Of a DNA stretch of 64,000 nucleotides, positions 43,743 to 56,830 are shown in pieces. Where the stretch lies: the NCBI GenBank assembly GCA_028564705.1, contig JAPXFQ010000824.1, forward strand, positions 402,970 to 466,969, read 5' to 3'. Source of the stretch: Apricaphanius iberus. Lineage: Eukaryota > Chordata > Actinopteri > Cyprinodontiformes > Aphaniidae. The notes under the pieces are model-generated. The model was not told where the DNA came from. It saw only the letters and a list, made by a program, of their open reading frames with translations, and ran no database searches. Positions within the stretch are counted from its first letter, which is position 1. Every line of letters starts with the position of its first letter. Both the position numbers and the translations under genes were made by a program.

Positions 43743-45930
43743 ATACGCACAAACACGATTTCCGACTTTTTGAGAGGCAAGTCCGAGTTTGGGGGGCGTT
43801 CCAGTTGATTTTCCGGAGTTTGGACCTGAAGCCAGGAATCAGATTTCCTCCAACAGAAACTGTATCTGCAGGAAAATGTATCAGTGTTATTGTTGAAACA
43901 GCAGCGGATTATAGGTGGTTAAGGTTGAATGAAACAGCCGTTGATGCCCGTTTACCGCGGCGTGACGAGCTCAGGCCGACGGTTTGAGCAACCGCCCGTT
44001 TTGGAAGCTAAATTTGGAAGTTGGGAATCAGGAGCAGCGAAGGAGAAGCGATGCTCCTGATGATGATGATGATGATCTATGTGGACACCGCAGCAGAAAC
44101 TGAAAGAACGCCTCTATCTCTTTCTGTTTCTCAAACTCTCGACCGCAACAGGAAGCCGACACTCACGGGAGTCACCAGAGAGCGCTTCGGTTGCTTCCCT
44201 CATGTCTGAGAGAGATTGATGGAGCTCCTCCATGACCCCCACCCGTCCCCAACCACCTAACACTCAGCCGCCATCGCCCATCCTCCACTCCCGTCTCCCT
44301 GCAGGACTTTGCCCAAACTTGTTAACAGTCTCTTATGAAACCGATCTGCAGGTTCTGCTCCTCTGCCCTCTCTGACTGACAGATAACAGCTCGGCTCTTC
44401 TCCGGCCTCCATCGTCGTTTTAACACCACCCATCCACCCCCACCCGGGCCGGCTCGGTTACACATTGACTGCTGTGTTTGCGGTGGAGCAACGTGGAGTT
44501 TAGAACCGCCGTGATAAAGTGTTGAGATAGCATCGACGGCGTGTCGGCTCCACTGTACGGCATACCGCGGCCGGGGAGGGGGGAGGGAGGCGCCTCGACC
44601 AATCAGAGAGCTCCTCTCAGAGCTGAGACATCTGCCGGCTCCCAGCCAATCAGGAGGCAGCTCTTCTATCCCAAACTTAAACCAGACCTGGACAGAATTA
44701 AGCTTTTATTGCTTATAATAACAGGAACTGATGTAAAGGACTGTATTAACCATTTAATAAATATTAGTAAATGTTTTTCCACTTTCAAAAGCTTAATTTA
44801 TTCATTTAAACACTGAAATTGAACCAATTATGAATTTATAATAGATTTAAAAATATTTTACAACAGAAGCAAAAACATGTAGCCGTTTTCATTCAGTCGT
44901 TTTATTATATGTAAACAAACATTGTTATTTATTGTTTAATCAGCTCTGGTGATGCTTTACAGAATCAAAAATACTAAATACTACTAACCCTGTTGATGAA
45001 TTTAAAGCATCATAGTGACTAACATTAATTATAATAATCTATTTCAATTTGATTTGGTTTTAATAAACTGTTTATTTATGGGATAAGCACCCAGTTCAAT
45101 ATCTGTGAGATTTAATTCTGTTAAAAGGTCCAAACTATCCAGATCCAGTGGTTGTTAAGCTGTTTGGGGCCCAAAAAGAATCAGAATTCTCCTTTATAGC
45201 TTGTGAATGAGTCGCTTATCAGTCGATGAATATTAATAAAGCAGTTTAACTGGAGGCTAAAAATGTTAAAATATAAAAACTGATATAATTAAGTCTCAAA
45301 ATGCTGCTTGATTTTGTGAGACGTTGGCAGTAAATTCCTGATTTATTCTGAACCCTAAAGTCTGTGGTAAGGCTCCATCAGACGCTGGTTGCTGTCTGTT
45401 TATACTTCAAATCGACAATGTTTAAACGAGGGCTGTCAAAATTTGATTAATTTGTAGAATTAACGCGTTTCATTTTTTTAAAAACACGGTGACGCATAAA
45501 ACAGAATGACCTGCCCTGTTTATCCCACAACTCAACTCGCGCTGCCTTCTTTAGCTGAAAGCAGTCAGAAAAATGAGCATATGATTTTTAAAAAAACCGC
45601 AATAATCTGCAGCGATCACTTCTTATCGGGTAAGCATGCTAACATCGCTAACCAACACTGCAGCTGCTAGGATAACCACACATCCATGTACCGAAGAACA
45701 AAAAACCCTCTACAGTTCAGTAAAAAGGGTCTGCTTTACATTCAGAACATGCTAACCAGTTAGTTAGCCTTAGCAACTGGCTAAAAGGTTAGCAGGTGGT
45801 GCGTGTAAACATGTTAGTGGAGTTTAAAGCAAAAGATCCCTTAAAGTCTACTTATATTTAAAGAAAAAGCCATGTCATCCATTTATGTCCTGTATTTACA
45901 CTGAAAATTGTCACATTTTTGTCTAGAGGA
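43743..45930. other. Non-coding DNA, partly GC-rich
   Basis: 43,990-44,690 is richer in C/G and CpG than its surroundings; 44,700-45,420 is AT-rich. Around 45,428-45,480 agggctgtcaaaatttgatt with aattaacgcg is the start of a common teleost hAT-like MITE type. No exon supported. Confidence 0.45.
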
Positions 45931-45934
45931 GATG

Positions 45935-46380
45935 CTGATTCGATATATTGCGATATATTGTCATATATTGCGATATAATGTGATAAGTTACGATATATTG
46001 TGATATATTGTGATATATTGTCATATATTGCGATATAATGTGATAAGTTACGATATATTGTGATATATTGTCATATATTGCGATAAGTTACGATATATTG
46101 CAATATATTGTCATGTATCGCGATATAATGTGATAAGTTACGGTGTATTGCGATATATTGCGATATAATGTGATAAGTTACAATATATTGCGATATATTG
46201 CGATATAATGTGATAAGTTACGATATATTGTAATGTGTTGCAATATATTGCGATATATTACGACATATTGTGATATATTGTGATATAGTTCGATATTATT
46301 ACGATAAATTACACTATATCGCGATGTATTGTGATATATTGCGATACAGTGAAAATTACAATATATTGTGATTTTTAAAA
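45935..46380. repeat. gatatattg minisatellite
   Basis: Degenerate copies of gatatattgcgatatattg and gatataatgtgataagttac over about 440 bp. TATAT and CGATAT content is very high. Minus-strand open frames (Y/I/N/R-rich) are artefacts. Confidence 0.9.
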
Positions 46381-46885
46381 GTGAATTTAACCATAGAAAA
46401 ACTGTCCCGGCGTTCAAAACTCTTTCCTCCAGTTATAATACTGGGGATGTTAGAAAATATCGAAAATAATGCTATATCTTGACGTTTTATGTCACCATAT
46501 CGTATCGATATTTAAAACCAAAATTTTTTATGTTTATTTTGTTATAATTTGAACCATTAATGGTGACAGTAATTTTTGTAGAATGCTGGGATAGTTGTTC
46601 TACAGTTAAATTCAGTTCAAATCACAATATATAGTCTTACAGATAGTATCGCGATATATCGTATCGTCCACCCTGTATCATGATACGTATCGTATCACCC
46701 AATTCTTGCCAACACACATCCAGTGTTATTATTAGATCTAGTTTATCCACAGGAACGAAGGTGAAAACAGTCACCAACTAGTATAGATAAAATCGATACC
46801 TTGCTTTTGAATATCAATATTGCGATATTAAACGTCACGGAATATCTGCGTATCGGTATTTTGTTATATTGTTAGCGTTTAAGAA

Positions 46886-47705
46886 CAGGGATGTCCCGAT
46901 CAGTATTTTATGCCTCTGATCCGATCTTTTAACCCTAAATCCGATCTGATTTCCAGTCCCGATCAAAAATTTTACCTTTATTATGGAATTTTTTTTTTCA
47001 TTTATTTCATAATTTTATTAACTGAAATATATTTTTAGCAAGTGACACTTAACTTTTCAATAACACTAATTTTATCAATGAACCATTACCATTATTGTCG
47101 TAAATCCCACTAAGGTCCGCTTCAGTTTATTTAATATTTCAGACAAAAAAGTAAAAGCAAAATAATTACATTGTACAGTATTATAAAGAAACATATTCCC
47201 TGCAGGCTATACGCTGGTGAGCTCAATGCTGCCCTCTACTGTCATTAGATCACATTCACTCTATACTTAGGAGTAAATACGTGTTAGAAAGCCAACTTTG
47301 TTCTAAGTTGCCGTATTATTATTGGTGTTTTAAGTATAAACTGAAATATCCTATGCTGCGGAACTGAGCACAGATTTCCGACGCTATTTAAACGCACCAC
47401 AGATGCAGCTCAGAGTAGTTTTTCTCTGTTTATTTCGGTTTATCGTTGCGTGTAAATGCCAGAAGTTGAGTTTCTATGTCTTTATTATATAGTTTAAAGT
47501 ACGTTTAATCATGTTTGTTGAAGTATACCCTTATTAGAGCTGTGTTTAACCGCAATGGAGATTTGAATTATTATGCAATCACCGTTAAACGGAGATACAT
47601 TCGTAAAACTCTGCGTGACTTGTCAACTAATATACCCTGAAAGTATCGGCCCAATGCGATCTCGAGTTCGATTAATCGTGGTTAGTTTGATTAAAATGTT
47701 TAATC
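46886..47705. mobile_element. Probable hAT-like element remnant
   Basis: Begins cagggatgtcccgatcagta with gatccgatct text, typical of non-autonomous hAT elements in fish; tatcggcccaatgcgatctc and gattaatcg occur near the other end. Interior non-coding; boundaries uncertain. Confidence 0.4.
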
Positions 47706-47977
47706 GTTAGGCCTGGTTCAGACACTGGAATACTTGTTGTGACGTAGATGAACTGGTTTATGTTAAACTGGATCCCAGTCGGATCTGAACAGAAGATGTG
47801 AAGCATGAAGCTGCAGCGCGGAGGAAACACAGACATCCAGGAAGTAGACAGAGCCCAGCGGCAGCCATGAGCATCGTTTGACCGGTTCGGTCACATGACA
47901 GGAAGGAGGACAGAGAGGAGGAAGAAGCCGGGGTCAGAGGGCAGCGATGGACGGATGAAAGGGAGGAGCATATTTAC

Positions 47978-48076
47978 CCGTTCTCTCTGGTTAACCAACG
48001 CTCGCTGGCGTCTCGGGGGGGGCGGGGCACAAAGGGGCGGGGTTTGTTGTGTTTGTGTCTGCAAGGACTTTTCACA
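47978..48076 (-). other. Weak candidate non-coding 5' exon of rreb1
   Basis: On the minus strand a pyrimidine tract and acceptor (ctccccccccgcag) precede 99 nt that end in AACGG|GTAAATAT, an acceptable donor. It lies 11 kb upstream of the first coding exon, which itself begins with an acceptor. No transcript data; chance is quite possible. Confidence 0.2.
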
Positions 48077-48744
48077 CTGCGGGGGGGAGAACACAAAGAG
48101 ACGGTCAGTGACACAATCACACACACACACCTGCTGTTTAATACACAACAACTCACATTAACAACCATTAAAAATCACATTGAAGTTTTATTTTAATTTA
48201 TAGGTCAATTTATAGGCCTTGAAATACAAAATGACGGAAACAGACGTCACAAAACAACAACAAACCGATAAATCAAACACGTTAATATAAGGTCAGTTAT
48301 CAGACTTACTAAAAACAGAAATTCATTTACATTTTGTTTTAGTCACAACATTTTCTAATGTAAAATGTGGAGAAACCGATTCATGAATTCAGTTCGACCC
48401 TCTTTTTGAAATTAAATGAGTATCAATATCAGCTGAAACCGTTCTGATGAATTCGTTAAAGTTAACCAATAATTTCACTTGAAATTTTAATTTTGCTGCC
48501 ATTAAAAAAAAAAAAAACCTCCATCTTATCCACCATCTTTTGTCGTAAAAAGCAGAGAAGAAGTATCGGCACTGGTGCTCGGTATCGGTTAGTATTTCAG
48601 CTACTTTTTTACTTTTACTACAGTAAAATCCTGTTATAGTAGTGCTACTTGTTGCTTCAGTATAATAGTTTGGTACTCTATTGGTATCGTTCTAATGTAC
48701 TCGTACTCATTAAAGTTAACCGATACCAATGCAAAAACGATTTT

Positions 48745-50145
48745 ATTTATATATAACACCTTCAACACAAGGAAATTCAAGCTTCTTTACATGATTAGAG
48801 AAATGTGAAAATTAAAACATAGAATCAATAAAACAAACAATGACATTTAATTAAAAACAACAATGTAGGATAAAAACATTTATTAATAGTATTGGCAAGA
48901 ATAGTATCGGTTGCTCAATAGCAAGTTTAATTAGGTACGTTTTTATTTTAGACCTAAAAGAGTTCGGTGTCTCTGCAGCTTTTTATTCTCCCGGTAGTTT
49001 GTTCCAGATATGAGGAGCATAGAAACTAAAAGCTGCTTCTCCATGTTTGGTTCTGGTTCTAGGGATGATCAGTAAACTAGAGCTGGAGGACCTGATTGGT
49101 CTGGATGGTTTGTACCATGATAGCAGATCTTCATCATCCTTTGGTGCTAAACCATTCAATGATTTATAAACTAGTAGGAGTATTTAGAAGTTTATTCTCT
49201 GAGCTACAGGGAGCCATAGGAAGGACTTTAGAACTGGGGTGATGTGTTCTACTTTCCTGGTTCTAGTGAGAACACGAGCAGCAGCGTTCTGGATCAGCTG
49301 CAGCTATCTGAGTGACTTTTTAGGTAGACCTGTGAAGATACTGTTACAGTAATCATAAATGCATGGATGAGTTTTTCTAGGTCTCCTTGTGTCATCAGTC
49401 CTTTAATCCTAGAAATGTTCCTCAGCTGATAGAAAGCTGACCTTGTTATTGCCTTTATGTGACCCTGGAGGTTCTGGTCTGAGTCCATTATTACACCTAG
49501 ATTTATGGCCTGGTTGATAGTTTCTAGTTGGACCAAATGAAGCTGATTACTGATATTTAATCGATCTTTTTTGGGTCCGAAGATAAGTACGTCAGTTTTG
49601 TTTTTGTTCAGTTGGAGGAAATTATTGTACATGCAGCTGTTAATTTGCTCAATGCATTTATTGAGGATTTGGACGTGTTCACCATCACCTGGTGACATTG
49701 AGATATAAAGCTGAGTGTCATCAGCATAGTTGTGGTAGTTAACATTGTTGGTGGTCATAATCTGGCTTAGTGGGAGCATGTAGATGCTAAATAGGAGGGG
49801 CCCTAGGATGGAGCCCTGGGGGACCCCACATGTGATTTCTGTGTTTTGTATTGAGAACTGGCTAATCGACACAAAGAAGTTCCTGTTCTTAAGGTAGGAT
49901 CTGAACCAGTCGAGTTCTGTACCAGAGAGTCCGACCCAGTTCTCTAGACGTTCCAGTAACATATCATGATCAACGGTATCAGACGCAGCACTGAGGTCCA
50001 ATAGTACCAGTACTGTGGTTTTACCACGGTCAGTATTTGTACGGATATCATTGAAAACTTTGATGAGGGCTTTCTCTGTACTGTGGTACCTAAGAAAAAC
50101 TAGCTGGTAAATATCAAAGCGGTTGTTCATTGTTAAGAGGCTGCC
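48745..50145 (-). pseudogene. Broken L2/CR1-like LINE, reverse transcriptase and C-terminus
   Basis: A minus-strand open frame (50,130-49,294) shows reverse transcriptase motifs: FLRYHSTEKALIKVFNDI, DLSAASDTVDH (first catalytic Asp region), GVPQGSILGPLLFSIYMLPL, the catalytic box YADDTQLYIS and a following LGVIMDSDQNLQGHI. After IHAFM the frame is lost, and the usual C-terminal region continues in another frame with stops (TPVLKSFLWLPVAQRINF, AFSFYAPHIWNKLP). The 3' end near 48,750 has the family tail (ttatttatatataacacctt on plus). The endonuclease part is absent, so it is 5'-truncated and frame-broken, unable to move by itself. Clade assignment is from memory. Confidence 0.85.
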
Positions 50146-50353
50146 ATGAATTGGTACTTAAAGTGTGGAAACTATGCAATAATTTCACCCAACTTGGAAT
50201 TTTTGTTTTCTTGTCATTATTAGAAACGTTTTATAATTTTTTAAAATCTAATCCACCACATCATTTGTTGTAACAAGCGGAGAAGAAAATAAAACCTCTT
50301 CCAATTCATTGCATTTTTTCCGTGCGGTAGAAGCATCGGCGTTGGATCTCACA

Positions 50354-50390
50354 GGTAGGGATGCAACAGTGGTATCGTTGCATCCCTACC
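50354..50390. repeat. Perfect 14-bp inverted repeat (hairpin) at a MITE end
   Basis: GGTAGGGATGCAAC, a 9-bp spacer, then GTTGCATCCCTACC. The TAGGGATGCA text matches the terminal sequence of the surrounding MITE family, suggesting two element ends facing each other. Confidence 0.9.
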
Positions 50391-50399
50391 TCTCCTTAG

Positions 50400-51900
50400 A
50401 TCTCCTCCTTTTCTTTGATTGTGGAAGACGTATTTATCACCCAGAAGCCCAAAGTGATGTGAGATGGATGAGTAACGGGTGAGTCCGAGGCGATGACAGG
50501 GTTAGTGATGGAAGGAGGAAGAGGAGATGGTCACTGATGGAGGACATGAGGACAGAATGGGACATACAGCAAACAGTGTTTTCAGACGTTCTGCTGCCGT
50601 TTTATCAGCTTCCAGAAGCTCTGAGGCTTCAACTGTTAAACTCTGAACACAAGCAGCTCCAACGTCTGAAGGTACAGAGGTCAGCCGGCTGATACAATCA
50701 CTGGCTGTCAGATAAGGCTAACTGAAGCGCCGCGCAGACCCACCGAGGCCCGCTGCATGATGGGAAACTCACAGATACCTGGTATCTGCAGTAAGTAGGC
50801 CAAAGTCAGATAACGAGGACACCCTGTGCGTCTCCGTCTGATAGGATAATGACAGCTGGAAAGAAGCACATCCAAACGAGGAGCCGAAATAAGGAAGAGG
50901 ATGCTGAAGCGGAGGGAAACCTGCCGCCGTCGGGCAGGACAAAGCGAGGTGACGAGGGGAGGAAAGCTTACGCGCGTTACGTAGAAAGATGGGCGGATAA
51001 AAGGGATGCAACAGGCTGCACCAGGCTCAGGGATGTATTTATGGATGGAGGGATGATGAAGAAGACGAAGAAGAGGGGGGAGACAGAGAAAAGATTAAGA
51101 GCTTAGAGGGTTGGTAAGGCTAATTAGGAGGAGGCAACTGAGGATGGAGGCGAGGAGGAAAGAAAATGTCTCAGACTGCATCACTGTTTCAGACTGGGAG
51201 GAAAATACCACCGACATTCATCCTTTAATCCACAAATAATCATAAAGTAAAGCACATTTACAACCTATTAGGTATGAATCATAGCTATTAATGTGTTGCT
51301 TATATACGGCTTTCTCCTATAAGAGCTAACATTTCCAACCTATGAAACAAAAGCTGCTCCACGTTAACGTAGCTCAGAGGGGAGCTGTTAATATTGTTGG
51401 AGATAAAGGAGGTGTAAGCTGATACAGGGAGGTGCTGTAGCTCCCACATAAACCAGGATTTATCACCACACCCCCCCATAAACACACAAAAGACCACAAA
51501 GCCCCCGATAAGCCTGCGGCTAACGAGCTAGCAGCGCTAACTAACTATGGCTACACTCAGACACATTATTAACAGCTAAACACGTTAACAAAGGTTAATG
51601 ATTCATAATCAGATCTGATAACATTTATAACAATGATTCACACTGGGCTTTATGCTCTCATGAGATAAATAAAGCACTATGAACTATAATAAATCTTTTA
51701 CTACAGATATTTGATTAAGAATACTGTTGTGTCATGCTAGCATCTTTATGCTAGGTTTCTAGCCTCCACATCTCATGGTGCTTCTTCCATTTACAGAAAA
51801 AAAAACCATTTACCTAAGCTGAAATGTTACATGGAAAAAAAGATGATTTCTTGAAGCGAAAAATAAATCAGTTTACTTTATTCAAAAGAAAATCACAGTG
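50400..51900. other. Non-coding DNA
   Basis: No recognisable exon. 50,850-51,180 is purine-rich. Short open frames lack domains. Confidence 0.45.
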
Positions 51901-51904
51901 CTAC

Positions 51905-52680
51905 AGTTTAGCATTAGCTTCTTAGCTTAGATGTTTGGAAAATACGCTAAAAAATCATATTGAGATGATCTAAAAAAGAACAGGTACTGAAATACTGTCG
52001 TTTGAATCCTACATAAATAATATACTTAACTTTTAACTGTTCATATTTGTTGTTTTGTGTTAATGGCTTTATTAGGCAGACTATTTTTGTAGTGTTAGCA
52101 TGTAGGCTACATTTTCCCCAAAATTTCAAAAGGAAAATATCTTATTTTATTTAATAATGTCACTGAAAAAGAAAATTAAAAACGTTATCTGTTTCTTAAA
52201 AACACATTATGTATTTTACTGATTAAAAGCACTTTAAGCATCATTTTAAAACAAGCGACATGTTAGCATTAGCTTCTTAGCTTGGATTTGTTGCCCCTTG
52301 AAAATACACTTACAAATCATATTGAGATGATCTAAAAAAGAACAGGTATGGGAATACTGTCTTTTGAATCTTAAATAAATTATAGAAATAATTTTTAAAT
52401 ATTAGTATTTGTGGTTTTGTGTTTATGGCTTTATTTGGCAGACTATTTTTGTAGTGTTAGCATGTAGGCTACATTTCCCCCAAAAATTCAGAAGGAAAAT
52501 ATCTTATTTTATTCAGTAATGTCACTGATGAAGAAAATTAAAAATAAATCTGTTTCTTTAATACATGTTATTTATTTTTACTGATTAAAAGAACTTTAGG
52601 ATCATTTTAAAACAAAAAACATGTTAGCGTTAGCTTCTTAGCATACAGCTGTTTCCCTTGAAAAACTGCTCACAAACATG
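51905..52680. repeat. 355-361-bp tandem repeat, 2.2 copies
   Basis: gcattagcttcttagc at 51,911 and 52,266 and its variant at 52,627; each copy also has catattgagatgatctaaaa, ggcagactatttttgtagtg and ttagcatgtaggctacattt. The third copy is partial. Confidence 0.9.
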
Positions 52681-54540
52681 AATTTAAGATGCATTTTACA
52701 GTTCAGTTTAGAAGCCCTATTTTTAGAAATATGTATACACTTATTTTTATTGATAAAAATATATATATTTTATTGACTTTGCTAGCATATTAAACAGTGC
52801 GGTTTTGTTTAGCTAGCATTTAAAGCATTTTTTAGGCAGGAAAACTGATAAGATTTTCTTTTACTTCCAAGATGATTAAACGTGATGCGTTTTTTACAGG
52901 CTACCAATAGTGTTTATGCTGATTTACAAAATCAGGCACACATGGTGCTTTAAAACAATAATTACACATCTTAAAAACTAAAAAAGCTAAAGTAAAAATG
53001 ATTAATTTTGAATCCAAACTCTCGCTACTTTAAGAGTTTTCCGTACTTTTGTCTATCGTTGAAAAACATGGGATGTCATAAAAGCGAAGGAGAGTGATTG
53101 TTCAATGTGCTGAGTCATGGTAATAAGCTGATGTGTTCAGTAAAGCGAAGCACGACAGGAACAGCCCGTTTTAACCGCGGCCCAGTACTAAGTGACGAGC
53201 GAGGCATGAAACATTAGCCAGTGTTTTGATTAGTCTGTGTTACAGAGTAACTGGGCTGACTGGGAATAATCTGGAGTTTAGCTGGGAGAAGTGATGCTTC
53301 CAGCGGGCCAGGCTGGTAAAAATAACCCAGCGAGGGAGAGAGAGCAGGAATGTGAGCTGAAGAATGCTGCCCAGCTCCTGGTTGACAGGCATGGACAAGT
53401 GCAAAGGGAGTCAGGAGGAGGAGGAACACCTGAGCCGAGAGAGGAGAGAAACGTTTCTGCAGTTCTATGACCCAAAAAACATGAGATTATCACACAACGT
53501 GGGGTTAAAGTTGAAGTCTGCGACGCTTTCTGGCATAGAAGTTCGTCCACAGGAAGCGTTTCACAATCTGGGCCAGAAGCTGCGCGGATGGAGAGAGAAT
53601 CCTGGGGGCCGTGGACGCAGCGCACGCCCAGGAAAAACAGGAAGTGAGACGAGAAGGCGGGAAACCCGAGAAAGAAGCGAATGTGTTCAGAATCCCGTCA
53701 GACCGGACGAGCCGCTGTGACGCTCTGCCCCGGTCGGGCAGCACACGGACGCCTCATCTTCATCACAACGCAGGTTCCCCGGAGCAAACTGACCCGTCAG
53801 AACCTCGTCATGACGCAGCGCTTGTACTTCCTGTGAAGGCGAACTGAAACGCTCACCATTAGCTGACTTCTGCAGGAGAACCGGAGGGAAATAACCGCAA
53901 ATCGATAAAAAAACAAATAAAAAAAGAACGTCTGTCCCTCAACGCATCACGGATGCATCAGGAAATCGGTCTGGGCCGGTGGAGCGCCAATCGGTGCGCA
54001 GTTTAAGTCGCTTTTCTGCTTAATTTGCGGCCGGTTTTTGGCGTTTTCTGATGTCGGACCTCCACCCGGATGCTCCTCCTGACCTGCACCTTCTGTTTGG
54101 GCACAAACACACACACACACCGCTCGGTGTTATGAAAACACACACACACACACAGAGACGGAAACTGGACCCTGCCGGACCAGTCGTGTCCAGCGTGGTC
54201 TTCACCACGTTTCTCTGTCCAGGTTTCATCTGTAATTACAGACATGGAGGAGGAGGAGGGTTAACATGCAGAGCAGCTGTCTCACACACACCAACAGGTG
54301 TCGGAGACAGCCAGCGACCTCTGCTCTCTCCTCAGAGAGACTTCTATTCATCCTCACTAAGCTAACAGATGCTAACCTGGCAGGAGACACAGCCGTTTGG
54401 CGGAGTGTTTCCTTCAGTCACAGCGCCCGCATCACTTCCTGCACATCGGAGCCCGTCCTGATGGGGCAGAACTCCGATAGGTTCTGGTTTCCACCCGTTT
54501 CGTTCTGCTCTCGCTTCATTCCTGAGCTGCTTTCATCAAC
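52681..54540. other. Non-coding DNA, GC-richer from 53.3 kb
   Basis: 53,300-54,500 has balanced composition and several CpG, with CA microsatellites near 54,106 and 54,138. Overlapping open frames of 70-120 codons in several frames have no recognised product. It could belong to upstream regulatory DNA of rreb1, but nothing proves it. Confidence 0.4.
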
Positions 54541-54544
54541 GGTT

Positions 54545-55505
54545 TCTCTTTTAATTAGAGATGCACCGATACGGGGACTGGTATCGGGCCGATACCGCTC
54601 AAAGACGACTGAACACAAGATGTTGTTCTGAAATATTAAACCTTTAAAATGTGTTTTTTTCTAGTCATTTTATTAATTTCTTGCTTTTTTTTCATTTTGA
54701 TCTTTAAACTATCATAATTTGACCCCAACTTTATATTTTTATGTCTAATGACATCATTTAAATAATAATAAATCAAATGTTACCCAGTACTTAAGTACCC
54801 TCCATGTAAGTAGACTTTTTTTTACTTTTACTAGAGTAAAAACATGTTGAAGTAGTACTCTAACCAACTCTGCTTACCGATATCGGAGAAAAGGTTGTCA
54901 AAAATAATCTAGATGTTAATCATATATCAATATGGTATTGATATTTTGCATCTTCCTTTAGAGTACAGCGACACGCAAAACAGCCTGCGGGAATATATTA
55001 CATTCTAGCATCATATAGTTAATATATTTTCATATTGAATGCTTTTTCTTATTTAAGACGTCAATATTTATTTTTAATTTGTTTTATCTTACTGATTTTT
55101 TGTGTTAATTTTGCTCAAACTTTTCAAGTGAAATCGTTTTTACACTTAATTCTTTACATTTTATTTTTGCACTGTGAATTAAAATAGTTAGATAAAAGGA
55201 ATTTTCTTTTTTTGTATCTGCCTGTTCTATAAATTGGTGGTTTTTAAATCAATTAAAGCGTTTTGCTTCCGTATGGAATCGTACTCGTTAAAGTTAACTG
55301 ATATTAAAAATGTTTATTTTTCACCTAAAACTTTATTTTTTGTGTCATTCATTTTAATATTTTATTTTGTATCTAATTTACCATCATTTGTTGTAATAAG
55401 CAGAAAATAAAAGAAAAACTTGTCATCCAATTCATTGGTGAGATAAAAGTACTCTGTATCGGTAGGTACTCAGATCCAAGTATCGGTATCGTTGCATCCC
55501 TACAT
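54545..55505. mobile_element. hAT-like MITE copies
   Basis: Starts ttagagatgcaccgatacgg, with gtatcgggccgataccgc soon after, and ends gtatcggtatcgttgcatccctac at 55,480-55,502. Internal text catttgttgtaataagcagaaaataaaag matches the right half of the element at 50.2-50.4 kb. Probably two or more copies run together. Confidence 0.5.
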
Positions 55506-56500
55506 TTAATCATTCTTTGCTCCATTTTCTGGTTTTTCTGAGCTTCTTCTACGTTATTAACTCAGACCCTTTCTGCCATATTTGTTCACCTCTTCGTCAT
55601 TTTTTTCTCTCTTCCTGGTCCAGATATCCCTCCAGGTCAAAGGTTACGGTTAATGTTAGCACATTTAGCTTTTCTCTTGAAGTTTCTGCTCCATCTTGGC
55701 AGGATTTCATCTAATCGGAGCTCTGAAACCAGCTCCTCCTCCAGTTGTCTCTCTTCTCAACAAGCGCTACATTCATCGTCCGCTCACAAACACTCGCCAG
55801 CTGCTTCACACACACACACACACACTCAGGGAGGAAAACCCCGCCTGTTCTCTCCAACAGGCGCTCACACAGCTGGCCGCATCCATAACGCCTCCTCCAT
55901 CTTCGGCCTGTGCTGCCTGCACCGGCCGACTGCGGCTGCAGCTGCTCCGATCTGCGCAGCCGATCATTTACAAACGCCTGAATGAGGCAGCAGGAGGATT
56001 TTTAAGGTTCTGAAACTGGAAACCGACTTGTCGGCTGGTTTTTATGTGAGTTAGTGGAGAAAGCAGCCAGCTGTGAGTCCAGAGGAGCTGCGGCGTGTCG
56101 CGGCACGCTGCCCGGCCCCCGGGGCGACCCGAGACCGCAACTCAACGGCAAACGGCTCCGTTTCTCCTCAGCCGGGAGAACCGGATCGGGAACGCCGACA
56201 AAAGACGCAGAGTTCTGGAGAAACAGGGCCAGACAAGCCAGAACCGGGACACACCCAGGTCCAAATGTGGGTTCTTATCGGCATACGGGAGCTACCAGCT
56301 CACACTGACACCAACACTCTTCAGCAAGGAAGCTGTTACTGAGGGAAAGCTATAAAAATCTGATCTTCATGTTCCAACCCGGCTGGTTCAGGCTGCAGGA
56401 GAGCGAGAGAGAGCAATGCGTTCAGGGAGTAACAGGAAGGCTCTATGGAGACCAGTTCTCCGTCTGCAGTTAAGAAGAGGATCAAAATATCAACGCAGAC
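55506..56500. other. Non-coding, locally CpG-rich DNA
   Basis: 56,085-56,260 has the densest CpG in this part (gtgtcgcggcacgctgcccg and onward). It could be a promoter or first-exon region for rreb1, or nothing. No exon borders can be fixed. Confidence 0.35.
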
Positions 56501-56509
56501 AAAGAGTTT

Positions 56510-56830
56510 TAGTAGAGCTACACAGAAAGTATACTCAAGTAAGAGTAGCACGACTTCAACTAACCGATACTGGTACCGGGACGATACTGATGTATTCAGA
56601 GTTAACCAATACCAAGAACCGATACTTCAAATGTGGAAACTCTGCAATAATTTCACAGAAACTGTTTATTTCTCACTTGATTTTTTTGTTTTGTGGTCAT
56701 TTTTATAAATATTTTATTTATTCGTTGTCACAATTCATTGCATTTTTATCAGCAAGTACTCAGAACAGAGTATCGGTACTATGTCGCTTTGAAAACTTTT
56801 TTTTGTATTGTTGCATTCCTAACTTCAACA
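56510..56830. mobile_element. hAT-like MITE copy of the 48.6/50.2 kb family
   Basis: ctaaccgatactggtaccgg, agttaaccaataccaag, aatgtggaaactctgcaata, ttcattgcatttttatcagc and ttgttgcattcctaac occur in the same order as in the split copy, uninterrupted here. Confidence 0.5.

Larger units (their letters stand above)
48590..50391. mobile_element. hAT-like MITE split by the LINE insertion
   Basis: Left part about 48,550-48,744 (gtatcggcactgg, aaagttaaccgataccaatg) and right part about 50,146-50,391 (aagtgtggaaactatgcaat, ttgttgtaacaagcggagaa, ttgcatccctacc). In the related copy at 56.51-56.83 kb the matching texts (agttaaccaataccaag and aatgtggaaactctgcaata) lie only about 25 bp apart, so the LINE sits inside this element. 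Confidence 0.5.

Noticed and set aside
53214..56355. Cluster of 60-120 codon open frames
   Set aside because: Many frames overlap on both strands with no recognisable motif; GC-richer DNA has longer chance frames. No exon could be supported.
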